A stretch of DNA of 64,000 nucleotides, taken from Pedosphaera parvula Ellin514. Its GTDB lineage: Bacteria; Verrucomicrobiota; Verrucomicrobiia; Limisphaerales; Pedosphaeraceae. This document shows positions 1 to 8,554 of this stretch, one piece after another; the first letter of the stretch is position 1, and every line of letters starts with the position of its first letter. Position numbers and translations under genes: made by a program. The stretch spans positions 1 to 64,000 of the forward strand of contig NZ_ABOX02000041.1 of the NCBI RefSeq assembly GCF_000172555.1. The letters are read 5' to 3'. Under the pieces are notes generated by a model that worked only from the letters and a program-made list of their open reading frames with translations, had not been told where the DNA came from and made no database searches.

Positions 1-354
1 CGGTGGGCTCGGTCGGTATCGGTCGGTATCGGTCGGTATCGGTCGGTATCGGTCGGTATCGGAAGGTATCGGAAGGTTAAAAAATTTTCAGGACAGGATT
101 CAGAAGTCAGGAGCCAGAATGGAAACGCTGCAACATGGTGGTTCGGTTCAAAATTCAGTTTTCGGCCATGAAGCTGAGAATTCGGTCGGTGGTGGTCGGT
201 AATAGTCGCCAATGGTCGGTTAAAAAAAATTGGGAACGAATGAAGGGAGTCAGACAAATGGGGAAAGAGGCCGGGAACCAAAAGTTCTAAAGGTTGCAAT
301 TGAACATTGCTAATCAGAAACGGTCTGCTATACAGCAACCATCTCGAACGCAGC
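1..354. repeat. 10-bp tandem repeat array and gene-free leader
   Basis: Positions 11-60 hold five perfect head-to-tail copies of GGTCGGTATC. Two diverged copies (GGAAGGTATC, GGAAGGTTAA) follow at 61-80, and positions 1-10 look like a further decayed copy, so the array may extend left of the window. Shorter GGTCGGT echoes recur near 183-225. The period of 10 is close to one helical turn. The rest of the stretch up to the first gene is purine-rich with no ORF I can support. It may carry the promoter of the ABC cluster, but I could not place -35/-10 boxes. Confidence 0.75.
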
Positions 355-2559
355 ATGTTTAATATCATGGTGAGAACAAGGATGTTTGATAATCCACCTG
401 CCCGAAGGAGGGCTGGGGCCCATCCAATTCGCTGGCTGGGTATTTTGCTAATCATTTTCCTGACGCTGTCTGCCCGCGCGGCATTGCAGTTTGATGTGTT
501 TTTGGGCTATGAAGGGGTGGTGCCGGAGGCGAGTTGGTTTCCTGTGGTGTGCGAGGTAAAGAATGATGGTCCTTCGTTTACGGGAACAATTGAGATTGTA
601 CCTTCCGGGAATATCAATCAGGATCAAAACCGCAGTGTAACAGTGGAGTTGCCGACAGGAACGTTGAAGCGGTTGGTAATTCCCGTGTTTTCCACCACGC
701 GTTATGTGAACCAGGCGGTTTGGGATGTTCGCCTGCTGGATCAGCGTGGGAAGGTTCAGGCGCAGCAAACGTCAGTCCGGTCCAAAAAGCAGGTCGCAGC
801 TGGAACGACCATCATGGGGGCTCTTCCGCGGACAGCGAGTGGAATGCCGATAATCAGACAAGGTTCTTCCGCCAGCACGCTGGAAATCCAACCGGCCTCG
901 GCCCGGCTGCAAACTTCAATTCTGCCCGATAATCCGTTGACGCTGGAGGGAATGGATTGCTTTTATCTTAACTCCGAGAAAGCCATTGAATTGACCGTCA
1001 ACCAGGTTGATGCGCTGCTTGCCTGGTTGAACTTGGGCGGACATTTGATCGTGGGGGTGGAACAAATTGCGGATGTGAATGGAACACCTTGGCTGAAGAA
1101 GATCATGCCTTGCGATGTGTCGGACATGAAGACCGTGCCGAGCCATGCGGAGTTGCAAGATTGGATTCGGGCGGGATTGGGCGGTGTGCAGCGAAAGAAC
1201 AGAAATAATACCTCCAATCCATTCTCGGATTTAGCCGGTGACCGGACCTTCGAGGCCGCGCCGTTGCAGGTAGTTTCCGGCAAGGTCAGGAATACCAGCG
1301 AGGTTGTGCTCTCTGCTGAAAGCACGCCATTGATTGTTACGTCACATCAAGGACGTGGAAGAGTGACCGCCTTGCTGGCAAGCCCCGAGCGGGAACCGAT
1401 GCGCTCGTGGAAGAATCTGCCGGCGTTCTGGGCGAAAATGGCTGAAGTGCCCGCGAATGTTTATGCGACAGAGAACAACAACAACTACAACTACTCGCAT
1501 GGCGGCTGGAGTGTGGATGGAGTTTTTGGGGCGATGATTGACAGCAAACAGGTGCGCAAATTACCTGTGGGATGGCTGTTGGTGTTGCTCCTGGTTTATC
1601 TGTTGGTGATTGGACCGTTGGATCAGATTTGGTTGAAGCGTCTCAAACGACCAATGCTGACCTGGATCACGTTTCCTTGTTATGTGGTTTTGTTTTCATT
1701 GCTGATTTATTTTATCGGCTACAAGTTGCGCGCTGGTGAAACAGAATGGAATGAATTGCATTTGGTGGACGTGCTGATGAATGGCAAGCAGGCTGAGTTG
1801 CGCGGTCGGACGTATGCCTCGATCTACTCCCCAGTGAACGCGAAATACAAAATTGAAAACCAGCAACATTTTTCAACCTTCAGAGGTGAGTATGTTGGGA
1901 GTTGGGGCGGGGGATCACATGACTCGGAACAGGCGGACATTGTTCAGAACGGGGACAATTTTCTTGCGGAAATCTTTGTGCCGGTTTGGACCAGCCAATT
2001 ATATGTCAGCGATTGGTGGCAATCGGCCGCATTGCCAATCAATTTCACCATCACCTCGGAAGGGAATGACTGGGTGGTGACAGTGGAAAACCATCTGGAT
2101 CAACCGCTGACGGAAGTTCACCTGGTAGTGAGTGGAAAGATTCTGGATTTAAAGGAGATACCGGCGGAAAAGCCAAAGACGTTTCGTCTTTCAAAAAATG
2201 ACGGAATGGGTTTGAAGGATTTTGTGTGGCAACACGGATCGGGCTTTCAATCCGCGGTGGGTGGACGTCACCAGGCATTTGGAATGGGCGGGCAGAGTCA
2301 GATCAATGATCTTCCCAACAGTTGCGTGGCGATTTCCTTTCTTTCGTATCTGGCTCAGACACAGGGCCAGCGCGAACTGGTAACGCCTCCTGGGATGGAT
2401 CTGTCACCGGTGGCTGAGCATGACAATGCCATTCTGCTGGCCTGGGAATCGGACTCTGCGCCCATCAAACCTATGAACCAGTTCCCGACGCGTCGCAGCC
2501 ACAAGAATACGCTTTGGCGCATGACTGCACCGCTTAATTCGCAACCATCATCGCTTTGA
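355..2559 (+). CDS. membrane-anchored accessory protein of an ABC-2 export cluster
   Basis: I do not recognise a named family. Counting from the furthest upstream TTG at 307 (750 aa), there is a signal-anchor-like helix at about residues 41-58, then a long extracytoplasmic part that begins like a beta-sandwich (FDVFLGYEGVVPEASWFPV). A segment near 215-260 resembles glutamine-amidotransferase-like folds of gliding/ABC accessory proteins. Two close membrane helices lie near 421-440 and 456-476, followed by a second soluble domain to the C-terminus. ATG starts exist at 355, 367 and 382. I take 355, but the choice is open because none has a clear Shine-Dalgarno. Its stop lies 7 bp before the ATG of the ABC ATPase, so the two are almost surely cotranscribed. 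A role in the same exporter is inferred from context only. Confidence 0.75.
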   Translation: MFNIMVRTRMFDNPPARRRAGAHPIRWLGILLIIFLTLSARAALQFDVFLGYEGVVPEASWFPVVCEVKNDGPSFTGTIEIVPSGNINQDQNRSVTVELPTGTLKRLVIPVFSTTRYVNQAVWDVRLLDQRGKVQAQQTSVRSKKQVAAGTTIMGALPRTASGMPIIRQGSSASTLEIQPASARLQTSILPDNPLTLEGMDCFYLNSEKAIELTVNQVDALLAWLNLGGHLIVGVEQIADVNGTPWLKKIMPCDVSDMKTVPSHAELQDWIRAGLGGVQRKNRNNTSNPFSDLAGDRTFEAAPLQVVSGKVRNTSEVVLSAESTPLIVTSHQGRGRVTALLASPEREPMRSWKNLPAFWAKMAEVPANVYATENNNNYNYSHGGWSVDGVFGAMIDSKQVRKLPVGWLLVLLLVYLLVIGPLDQIWLKRLKRPMLTWITFPCYVVLFSLLIYFIGYKLRAGETEWNELHLVDVLMNGKQAELRGRTYASIYSPVNAKYKIENQQHFSTFRGEYVGSWGGGSHDSEQADIVQNGDNFLAEIFVPVWTSQLYVSDWWQSAALPINFTITSEGNDWVVTVENHLDQPLTEVHLVVSGKILDLKEIPAEKPKTFRLSKNDGMGLKDFVWQHGSGFQSAVGGRHQAFGMGGQSQINDLPNSCVAISFLSYLAQTQGQRELVTPPGMDLSPVAEHDNAILLAWESDSAPIKPMNQFPTRRSHKNTLWRMTAPLNSQPSSL

Positions 2560-2566
2560 TTTGAAT

Positions 2567-3523
2567 ATGAATTCTGAATCTGTTCCCCCTATTCCAGCTG
2601 TTCATACGGTTGGACTCTCACGCACCTACGGGTCGATGGTGGCTTTAAACTCACTCGATCTAACGGTGAACCGAGGTGATTTGTTCGGGTTTATCGGATC
2701 GAACGGTGCCGGCAAGACGACGACACTGCGTATTTTGGCAACCTTCCTGGCTCCTTCCGCAGGACAGGCGAAGGTGCTGGGGCATGATGTGGTAAAGGAT
2801 GCCGACGCCGTGCGGCATGTGATTGGATATATGCCGGACTTCTTTGGTGTCTATAAAGACATGGAAGTGACGGAGTATTTGGACTTCTTCGGCGCGTGTT
2901 ACAAAATACCGAGCGCGCAACGTGAGAAGACGGTGAATGACGTGCTTGAACTCGTGGGGTTGAGCGAGAAGAAAGGAGCACTGATTGGCGCTTTGAGTCG
3001 TGGCATGCAGCAGCGCCTGGGACTGGCGCGCGTGTTGATTCACGATCCGCAGGTGCTGTTGTTGGACGAACCGGCGAGCGGTCTGGATCCACGGGCGCGC
3101 ATTGAAATGATGGCCATTTTGCAGGAACTCCAGCGGTTGGGAAAAACAATCATCATTTCATCCCACATTTTGAGCGAGTTGCAGACGCTTTGTAACCGCG
3201 TGGCGATTATTGAACGAGGCAAGTTAATCTATGCCGGACCTGTGCAGGGAGTCAGGGACCAGATGTCGGCGGGGTTGGTGGTCTGGGTGAAGGTGGCATC
3301 GGATAATAGCAAGGCGATAGAATTGCTGAAGGGGCACAGCGAGGTGGCTGAAGCTCTTGCCGTAGATGGTCGAATCAAGGTGACGATGGTCAATCATGAT
3401 GTAGACCATGGATTTGTGGCGGACACCCTGGTGCGTGGGGGATTAAAATTAACGGGACTTCAGGAAGATGAGCTTGGTCTCGAAGAAGTCTTCCTGCGGG
3501 TGACTCGCGGCGAAACACAGTAG
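2567..3523 (+). CDS. ABC transporter ATP-binding protein (CcmA/NatA-like)
   Basis: This is the cytoplasmic ATPase that would drive the adjacent ABC-2 permeases. The Walker A GSNGAGKT is at about residues 44-51, the signature LSRGMQQRL near 143-151, the Walker B VLLLDEPASGLDP near 163-175, and the H-loop is in IIISSHIL. The signature departs from LSGGQ in the way usual for this drug/Na+-export subfamily. The usual Q-loop glutamine position reads GYMPD, an Asp. A C-terminal domain of about 90 residues follows. ATG at 2567 is preferred over an in-frame TTG at 2561. The substrate cannot be read from the sequence. Confidence 0.92.
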   Translation: MNSESVPPIPAVHTVGLSRTYGSMVALNSLDLTVNRGDLFGFIGSNGAGKTTTLRILATFLAPSAGQAKVLGHDVVKDADAVRHVIGYMPDFFGVYKDMEVTEYLDFFGACYKIPSAQREKTVNDVLELVGLSEKKGALIGALSRGMQQRLGLARVLIHDPQVLLLDEPASGLDPRARIEMMAILQELQRLGKTIIISSHILSELQTLCNRVAIIERGKLIYAGPVQGVRDQMSAGLVVWVKVASDNSKAIELLKGHSEVAEALAVDGRIKVTMVNHDVDHGFVADTLVRGGLKLTGLQEDELGLEEVFLRVTRGETQ

Positions 3524-3604
3524 TTTGAAAGGCTCACATAAAGTCTGGCGATTTTTTTTCGAAGTGATGTAGTTGGCTCCTTCAACTGGAGTTAAGTTGA
3601 GCGC

Positions 3605-5245
3605 ATGAACGCCCTACCGGTCATAGCACGTGAAATGAGGACGCAGGCGCGGCATTCATTCACTTATCTCCTGCGCGTGATCGGGGTAATGATCCTGCTA
3701 CTGGTATGCTTTATTTTTGCGGTGAACAATGGGTTCTCCCCACAACTTGGTGGAAAACTTTTTGGGTATATCAATCTGACCCTTTTCTTTTCGATATGGA
3801 TCATGGTCCCTCCGCTGGCGGCTGATAGCATCAGCAAGGAAAAGCGTGAGGGCACGTTGGGGTTGCTTTTTTTAACTCCATTGAAGGCGCGAGACATCGT
3901 TCTTGCAAAAGGACTGGTGCATGGCTTGAGAGCGTTCAGCTTGTGGGTGGCGGTGATTCCAGTCATGACCATCCCTTTTCTGCTGGGCGGTGTGAGCTGG
4001 GAGGAGGCAGTGATTTGTGGATTGGTAAACTTCAGTTCCTTGTGCTGGGCGATGGCGGCAGGAATTCTGGCGACTTCGACAGGCAAAGCCTGGCTGCGTT
4101 GTTTGCTGTTGGCCTACGCTTTCGGCATGTGCTTTTTCATTTTTTTTGGATATCTCCACGGACAAGGAGTTTTCGCGGCGCTGGGTGGAAAGGTTTTTAG
4201 CTGGGCCAATTTCACCGGTTCATCCCCGAACTATCTGGCGCTCGGAATTTATGATGCCTTGGATTTTGATGGCGCCTGGGGACATCAGTTGGCGTCCATC
4301 GCTACGCCTCAACGGATCAACTGGTTGATAGCCGAGGTTGTGGTAACCGTTATTTCATTCCTTGCGTTATTGCTGAGCATCAAAATTGCTGGCTGGCCTC
4401 TGCGGCGAGGATGGCAGGATAAACCGCCATCAAAGGAACAGGTTTGGGTGGAAAAAACATTTTTTACACCCGTGTTGGGTGTGACGTTTCTTCAACGCTG
4501 GATGAGGCGCAAGCTGAATAAGAACCCGATTGGGTGGTTGGAGCAGCGGACCTGGTCTGGAAGGTTGGTTACCTGGGGATGGTTTTCGATCATGATTTCC
4601 CTCTACAGCATGGCCGTGCCCGGAGGTTTGTATCGCGGCCTGCAGATAATGCAGCAGCTAATGGCGTGGCTACTGATCATGGGTATCAGTGTGAGTGCCG
4701 CCAGCAGCTTTCGTCGCGAGCGGGAAACAGGTGTGTTGGAATTATTATTGGTTTCTCCAGTTACTGTACAACAAATAATTGGCGGGCGTTTACGTGGTTT
4801 GTGGAGTCAATTTCTGCCTGCCCTGGTGGTACTCATGGTGCTTTGGATGTATTTTGGTTCGCTGCTCGATCATAGGATTGACTTTAGTTATGTCCTGTTC
4901 TTTGGAGTGGCATTCTTCACGCTGCCCGTAATCGGCCTTTACTATTCACTCGGAAAGAGCAATTTCGTCAGTGCTTTTCTTTTTACACTCTTTGTTGGTT
5001 TGATTATCCCCGCAGGATTGCAGTCCGGCCTGGGCTTCGGTGTTTCCCTATTGTTGGGCGGGTCAGGATATGGGATGGGGAGCATAACAGACGTAACCGA
5101 TCTGTTTGAGGGATTGATATATGTGGTGGTGTACTCGAGAGGCTTTATTACACTTTGGCAAATTTTGGCGGCGATTATGTTGGCGCGGAAGCTGCATCGT
5201 AATCTCGTGAGTCGCAATTTTGCTTTTGAAAAATCACTGGCTTGA
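3605..5245 (+). CDS. ABC-2 type transporter permease, first of two paralogues
   Basis: An integral membrane protein of 546 aa made of two halves, each carrying the ABC-2 landmark motif: EKREGTLGLLFLTPLKARDI after the second helix, and RERETGVLELLLVSPV in the second half. I count about twelve hydrophobic segments. The protein is about twice the length of a single-unit ABC-2 permease, so it looks like an internal duplication. It lies 81 bp after the ATPase and 44 bp before its paralogue at 5290, in one transcription unit. It would form the membrane pore of the exporter. The substrate is unknown. Confidence 0.88.
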   Translation: MNALPVIAREMRTQARHSFTYLLRVIGVMILLLVCFIFAVNNGFSPQLGGKLFGYINLTLFFSIWIMVPPLAADSISKEKREGTLGLLFLTPLKARDIVLAKGLVHGLRAFSLWVAVIPVMTIPFLLGGVSWEEAVICGLVNFSSLCWAMAAGILATSTGKAWLRCLLLAYAFGMCFFIFFGYLHGQGVFAALGGKVFSWANFTGSSPNYLALGIYDALDFDGAWGHQLASIATPQRINWLIAEVVVTVISFLALLLSIKIAGWPLRRGWQDKPPSKEQVWVEKTFFTPVLGVTFLQRWMRRKLNKNPIGWLEQRTWSGRLVTWGWFSIMISLYSMAVPGGLYRGLQIMQQLMAWLLIMGISVSAASSFRRERETGVLELLLVSPVTVQQIIGGRLRGLWSQFLPALVVLMVLWMYFGSLLDHRIDFSYVLFFGVAFFTLPVIGLYYSLGKSNFVSAFLFTLFVGLIIPAGLQSGLGFGVSLLLGGSGYGMGSITDVTDLFEGLIYVVVYSRGFITLWQILAAIMLARKLHRNLVSRNFAFEKSLA

Positions 5246-5289
5246 AAATCCAAATAAAGTGAAACTGAACCTGGAATCGCTATAAAAAG

Positions 5290-6957
5290 ATGACCTTTCT
5301 ACCGATCGTTGGACGTGAACTGCGAGTGGCTTCGCGACGCCGGGCTACGTATTGGATACGTTGTGCCATCGCGCTGGCAGCGATTGCGACCGGAGGAATC
5401 GTTTATTTGATCAATCAGGTCAAGCCGCCCAAAGAATTCGGGCAAAACTTATTTCAAACTCTTTCGGTCCTGTCTTTTCTTTACTGCCTGGTGGCCGGAG
5501 TGCGTTCCACCGCGGACTGCCTAAGCGAAGAAAAACGAGAAGGCACGCTGGGTTTGCTCTTTTTGACCGACTTGAAGGGTTACGATGTTATTTTGGGTAA
5601 ATTGTTTGCCACATCACTAAATGGATTTTACGGGCTGATGGCAATTTTCCCGGTGCTTGCCATCCCGTTGTTGATGGGTGGGATTACTAATGGTGAGTTT
5701 TGGCGAATGACGCTGGTTTTGTTGGTTACTTTTTTGTTTTCACTTTCGATCGGCATCGTGGTTTCGTCACTGAGTCAGAGTCCCCGCAAAGCGATGGCAG
5801 GGACGTTTATCATCATACTTTTTTTTGCTGCCATGTTGCCAGCCTTGGCTGCCTGGGTGCCATGGATCAGCCGCTCGCCGAAATGGGAGTCAATTTTCCT
5901 GCTTCCTTGTCCTTTTAATGCGTTCTATTTGGTGTTTGATCAAAACTTTGCCCGGACAGCGAAGCCCTTTTGGTGGTCGGTTGGAATCATGCACGGGCTG
6001 TCCTGGATATTTCTGCTGGCCGCCTCGGCAATAGTTCCGCGTTCCTGGCAGGATAAACCGACGGGGAGCCGCTTGGCGATGTGGCGGGATCGCTGGCACC
6101 GGTGGAGTTATGGAGATACCACCGAGCGTCAGGCATTTCGTAAGAAACTTTTGGATGTGAACGCATTTTTCTGGCTGGCGGGTAGAGCACGTTCCAAACC
6201 GGCGCACGTATGGCTGGTGTTTGGAGCAGTGGCGTGTCTTTGGGCATGGGGATGCATCGAATTCCGCAATGACTGGTTTAATGAGGTGATTTACGTTGTT
6301 ACCGCGTTGTTGTTGAATACTGTTATCAAAGTGTGGCTGGCTTCGGAAGCTGGAAGGCGACTGGGGGAGGATAGAAAAAGTGGCGCTTTGGAATGGTTGC
6401 TGTCAACCCCGCTGAGCGTTTCTGATATCCTAAAAGGGCAGTGGCTGGCTTTGCGCCGACAGTTTCTTGGCCCGGTGGTTCTGCTGGTGCTCATTGAAAT
6501 TATTTTCATGCTGGCGCCCAAAGGGGAAGTCGGAGGAGCTTATATTCTGATGTGGGTCGCTGGTATTTGCATGTTGGTGGCTGATTTGATCGCCATGGGA
6601 TGGATTGCCATGTGGGGAGGACTTACGGCCAGGAACTCGAATCGTGCCACGAGCATAACAGTAACAAAGACCATGGTGTTGCCATGGATTCTATGGTCGG
6701 GAATGATGCTTTTGGTTACAATCGGGCAGGCGGCGTATAACTCCACGCTATCAGATCCGAAGTTTCTTATCGGATCATGGTTCGTTCTCGGGATCTTGGT
6801 TGATGTGATCTTTGGCGTCACCGCCAAAAAAAGATTGGAGAGTGAATTCCGAAATGTGGCGATGCATCGTTTTACTCCCCCAACACCGCCTGCAGGATTA
6901 AGTCCTTCGCAACCAAGTGGTCAGGCACCAATCCTTCCTTCGGCAGCGATCTCCTAA
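5290..6957 (+). CDS. ABC-2 type transporter permease, second paralogue
   Basis: An integral membrane protein of 555 aa with the same architecture as the gene just upstream. EEKREGTLGLLFLTDLKGYD lies in the first half and GEDRKSGALEWLLSTPLS in the second, each next to a membrane helix. A short Pro/Ser-rich cytoplasmic tail ends the protein. The two permeases are tandem duplicates and probably pair as a heterodimer with the ATPase at 2567-3523. A small hairpin (CCTAAA TGCG TTTAGG, 6953-6968) overlaps the stop codon but lacks a T tract, so termination there is doubtful. Confidence 0.88.
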   Translation: MTFLPIVGRELRVASRRRATYWIRCAIALAAIATGGIVYLINQVKPPKEFGQNLFQTLSVLSFLYCLVAGVRSTADCLSEEKREGTLGLLFLTDLKGYDVILGKLFATSLNGFYGLMAIFPVLAIPLLMGGITNGEFWRMTLVLLVTFLFSLSIGIVVSSLSQSPRKAMAGTFIIILFFAAMLPALAAWVPWISRSPKWESIFLLPCPFNAFYLVFDQNFARTAKPFWWSVGIMHGLSWIFLLAASAIVPRSWQDKPTGSRLAMWRDRWHRWSYGDTTERQAFRKKLLDVNAFFWLAGRARSKPAHVWLVFGAVACLWAWGCIEFRNDWFNEVIYVVTALLLNTVIKVWLASEAGRRLGEDRKSGALEWLLSTPLSVSDILKGQWLALRRQFLGPVVLLVLIEIIFMLAPKGEVGGAYILMWVAGICMLVADLIAMGWIAMWGGLTARNSNRATSITVTKTMVLPWILWSGMMLLVTIGQAAYNSTLSDPKFLIGSWFVLGILVDVIFGVTAKKRLESEFRNVAMHRFTPPTPPAGLSPSQPSGQAPILPSAAIS

Positions 6958-7227
6958 ATGCGTTTAGGAATCCAATTATTGAGCCGTAATGACAACCGGC
7001 AGGCAGGCAAGCACTTTTAAAGCGAGATAGTTCGGGCATTTTGAAATAATCATGTGGGAAGGTTGTTCCTCGTGTAACGAGAAAATTTGGCTTGGGTGAT
7101 TCCGTTCTGCCTTATCCAAGCCAGGCTGATGGACTTGCATAAGCTGGCCGATGGGGTATAAAAGTATTGCGTTTGCAGGAAATTTGTCTTGAGTCATTTG
7201 TATTTCCACTGTTGATTAGTGGGGTTC

Positions 7228-7317
7228 GGAGAGATGGCTGAGTGGCCTAAAGCGCAGGTTTGCTAAACCTGTGAAGGAGTAATCCTTCCGAGGGTTCGAA
7301 TCCCTCTCTCTCCGCCA
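7228..7317 (+). tRNA. tRNA-Ser (GCU)
   Basis: The acceptor stem GGAGAGA (7228-7234) pairs with TCTCTCC (7307-7313), followed by G and an encoded CCA (7315-7317). The anticodon stem CAGGT/ACCTG encloses a 7-base loop with GCT at 7262-7264. The T arm is GAGGG-TTCGAAT-CCCTC (7290-7306). A long variable arm (AAGGAGTAATCCTT) lies between, as expected for a class II serine tRNA. It reads AGC/AGU codons. Confidence 0.97.
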
Positions 7318-7461
7318 TTTTAAAACCTTAAAAGGTTCCAAATAACTTACTCAACTCTCCATGTATGCTTCCCGCCTTCTGACCTTCGAGTTTAAAATGC
7401 GGTTTGAGCCCTAGGATTATATGGGGGATTAAATTATAGTCAGTTGTAGCGAGGAGAGCAG

Positions 7462-7617
7462 ATGGATTTTAAGTTGTTGTATAAATCTTTGCAGGAAGCC
7501 TGGCATAACTCTCCGGTTGTGATGGTGCTGGTGATTTTAGGGATACTCGTGTTCCTCTTTTTAATTATTGATGCTCATAAAAGAAGAAAATCACGTCGAA
7601 GCAGGATAAGGAAATAA
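7462..7617 (+). CDS. 51-residue single-helix membrane protein
   Basis: A small ORF of 51 codons starting MDFKLLYKSLQEAW. It has one hydrophobic helix (SPVVMVLVILGILVFLFLII, about residues 17-36) and a strongly basic C-terminal tail (HKRRKSRRSRIRK). A good Shine-Dalgarno (GAGGAG, 7451-7456) lies 5 bases before the ATG. The positive-inside rule puts the tail in the cytoplasm. I recognise no family. The RBS, the composition and the clean helix-plus-basic-tail layout are the support. It lies 144 bp after tRNA-Ser. Confidence 0.5.
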   Translation: MDFKLLYKSLQEAWHNSPVVMVLVILGILVFLFLIIDAHKRRKSRRSRIRK

Positions 7618-8042
7618 TTTAGTTGATCGGGAATCAGTTTCGTTGCGAATCATGGCAGACTGGCGAAATGATTCTGATTCCACATAAAAGGCCGTTCATC
7701 AGACAATTTGCTGACAAAGTTTTGAGAGCAACGAAAGGGGCGGACCCCGGATAGAGCCGCCCCCCACTAACATCCCTCAATGAGGAACCAAAATAAAGTT
7801 ACTCGAAAATAAATAATTGGCAAGTATGGGTTATTCAGTAAATGAGTTATTCTAATCAAATCCCTGCCTTCAAAAAGCAAGGTTCAATCGATCGGTCCAC
7901 CTGTCTATCGAATTTCCCTTTGCCCAGGCTAAACGGGCCATCACCTTTTGCCAGCCTCGGGGCACCGCTTCCTGGTTTCAATTCTTAATCCCGCCGTTCA
8001 GATCAATTTTCGGATACCTCAACCGCAGCCAAACAAGCGCCG
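7618..8042. other. 425-bp gene-free stretch with two predicted stem-loops
   Basis: No ORF is convincing here. Two inverted repeats stand out. GGAATCAG (7630-7637) pairs with CTGATTCC (7674-7681), and inside it GAATCAT (7647-7653) pairs with ATGATTC (7668-7674), giving a long interrupted hairpin. GGGGCGG (7737-7743) pairs with CCGCCCC (7757-7763) over a 13-base loop. Neither is followed by a T run, so these are not standard intrinsic terminators. They may be part of a structured RNA or UTR. Confidence 0.45.
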
Positions 8043-8219
8043 ATGAAAAAAAATGCAAATAGAGGAAGTAATATACGAAACATTTTCTCACCTAAAGCGG
8101 AAGCGTACGATTCAAAACGTCCATATCGAATTTTTATTTGTGCTCTATTGGCGGGAATCCTCCTCGCCGTAGGGTTTGGTTTTGCGCTCTATTATTTAAG
8201 CAGAGCCGGTCGTTTGTGA
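8043..8219 (+). CDS. 58-residue putative single-helix membrane protein
   Basis: A small ORF beginning MKKNANRGSNIRNIF. It has a basic N-terminal half and one hydrophobic helix (about residues 31-51, core IFICALLAGILLAVGFGFAL) ending YYLSRAGRL. The layout suits an inner-membrane micro-protein. There is no clear Shine-Dalgarno and I recognise no family, so support rests on ORF composition alone. The next small gene starts about 95 bp downstream on the same strand. Confidence 0.38.
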   Translation: MKKNANRGSNIRNIFSPKAEAYDSKRPYRIFICALLAGILLAVGFGFALYYLSRAGRL

Positions 8220-8313
8220 TTTACAGCAATATGAAAAGCAGGGAAGGGACGTGTGAACGTGGTGCCATCAATCACAAATCAGTGAATAGCTTCCCTGGGT
8301 GGGGCGACACGAC

Positions 8314-8541
8314 ATGGCGACGCCAAAATCATTCGACGAATGGACGGCAACTTTACGCAAGCGAATGGAAAAACGACAGCGCGAACTCGGTTTGGAAACC
8401 AAACAGCTCCTGGAATCCTTTACGGTAACCGCATGGGGAACTGTTCCAACTTACGAACAGATATTAGCCGATTTTCCAAACATTGTGCCTAAAGCCTCCA
8501 ACCTATCCGCACTCGAACAGAGGTTGGCTCGCTTCAGTTGA
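8314..8541 (+). CDS. small hypothetical protein, 75 aa
   Basis: It starts MATPKSFDEWTATLRKRMEK at ATG 8314. An in-frame GTG at 8299 would add five residues. It is soluble, with a charged amphipathic N-terminal helix followed by a segment containing TVTAWGTVPTYEQILADFP. No membrane segment or signal is present. I recognise no family. It ends 13 bp before the convergent phosphohexomutase. The amino-acid composition looks coding, but the function is unknown. Confidence 0.5.
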   Translation: MATPKSFDEWTATLRKRMEKRQRELGLETKQLLESFTVTAWGTVPTYEQILADFPNIVPKASNLSALEQRLARFS

Positions 8542-8554
8542 TGGTTTGTCACAT

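Noticed and set aside
6976-7209. Minus-strand 77-codon frame between the ABC cluster and tRNA-Ser
   Set aside because: No domain, no start context, composition not convincing; it probably holds only UTR sequence.
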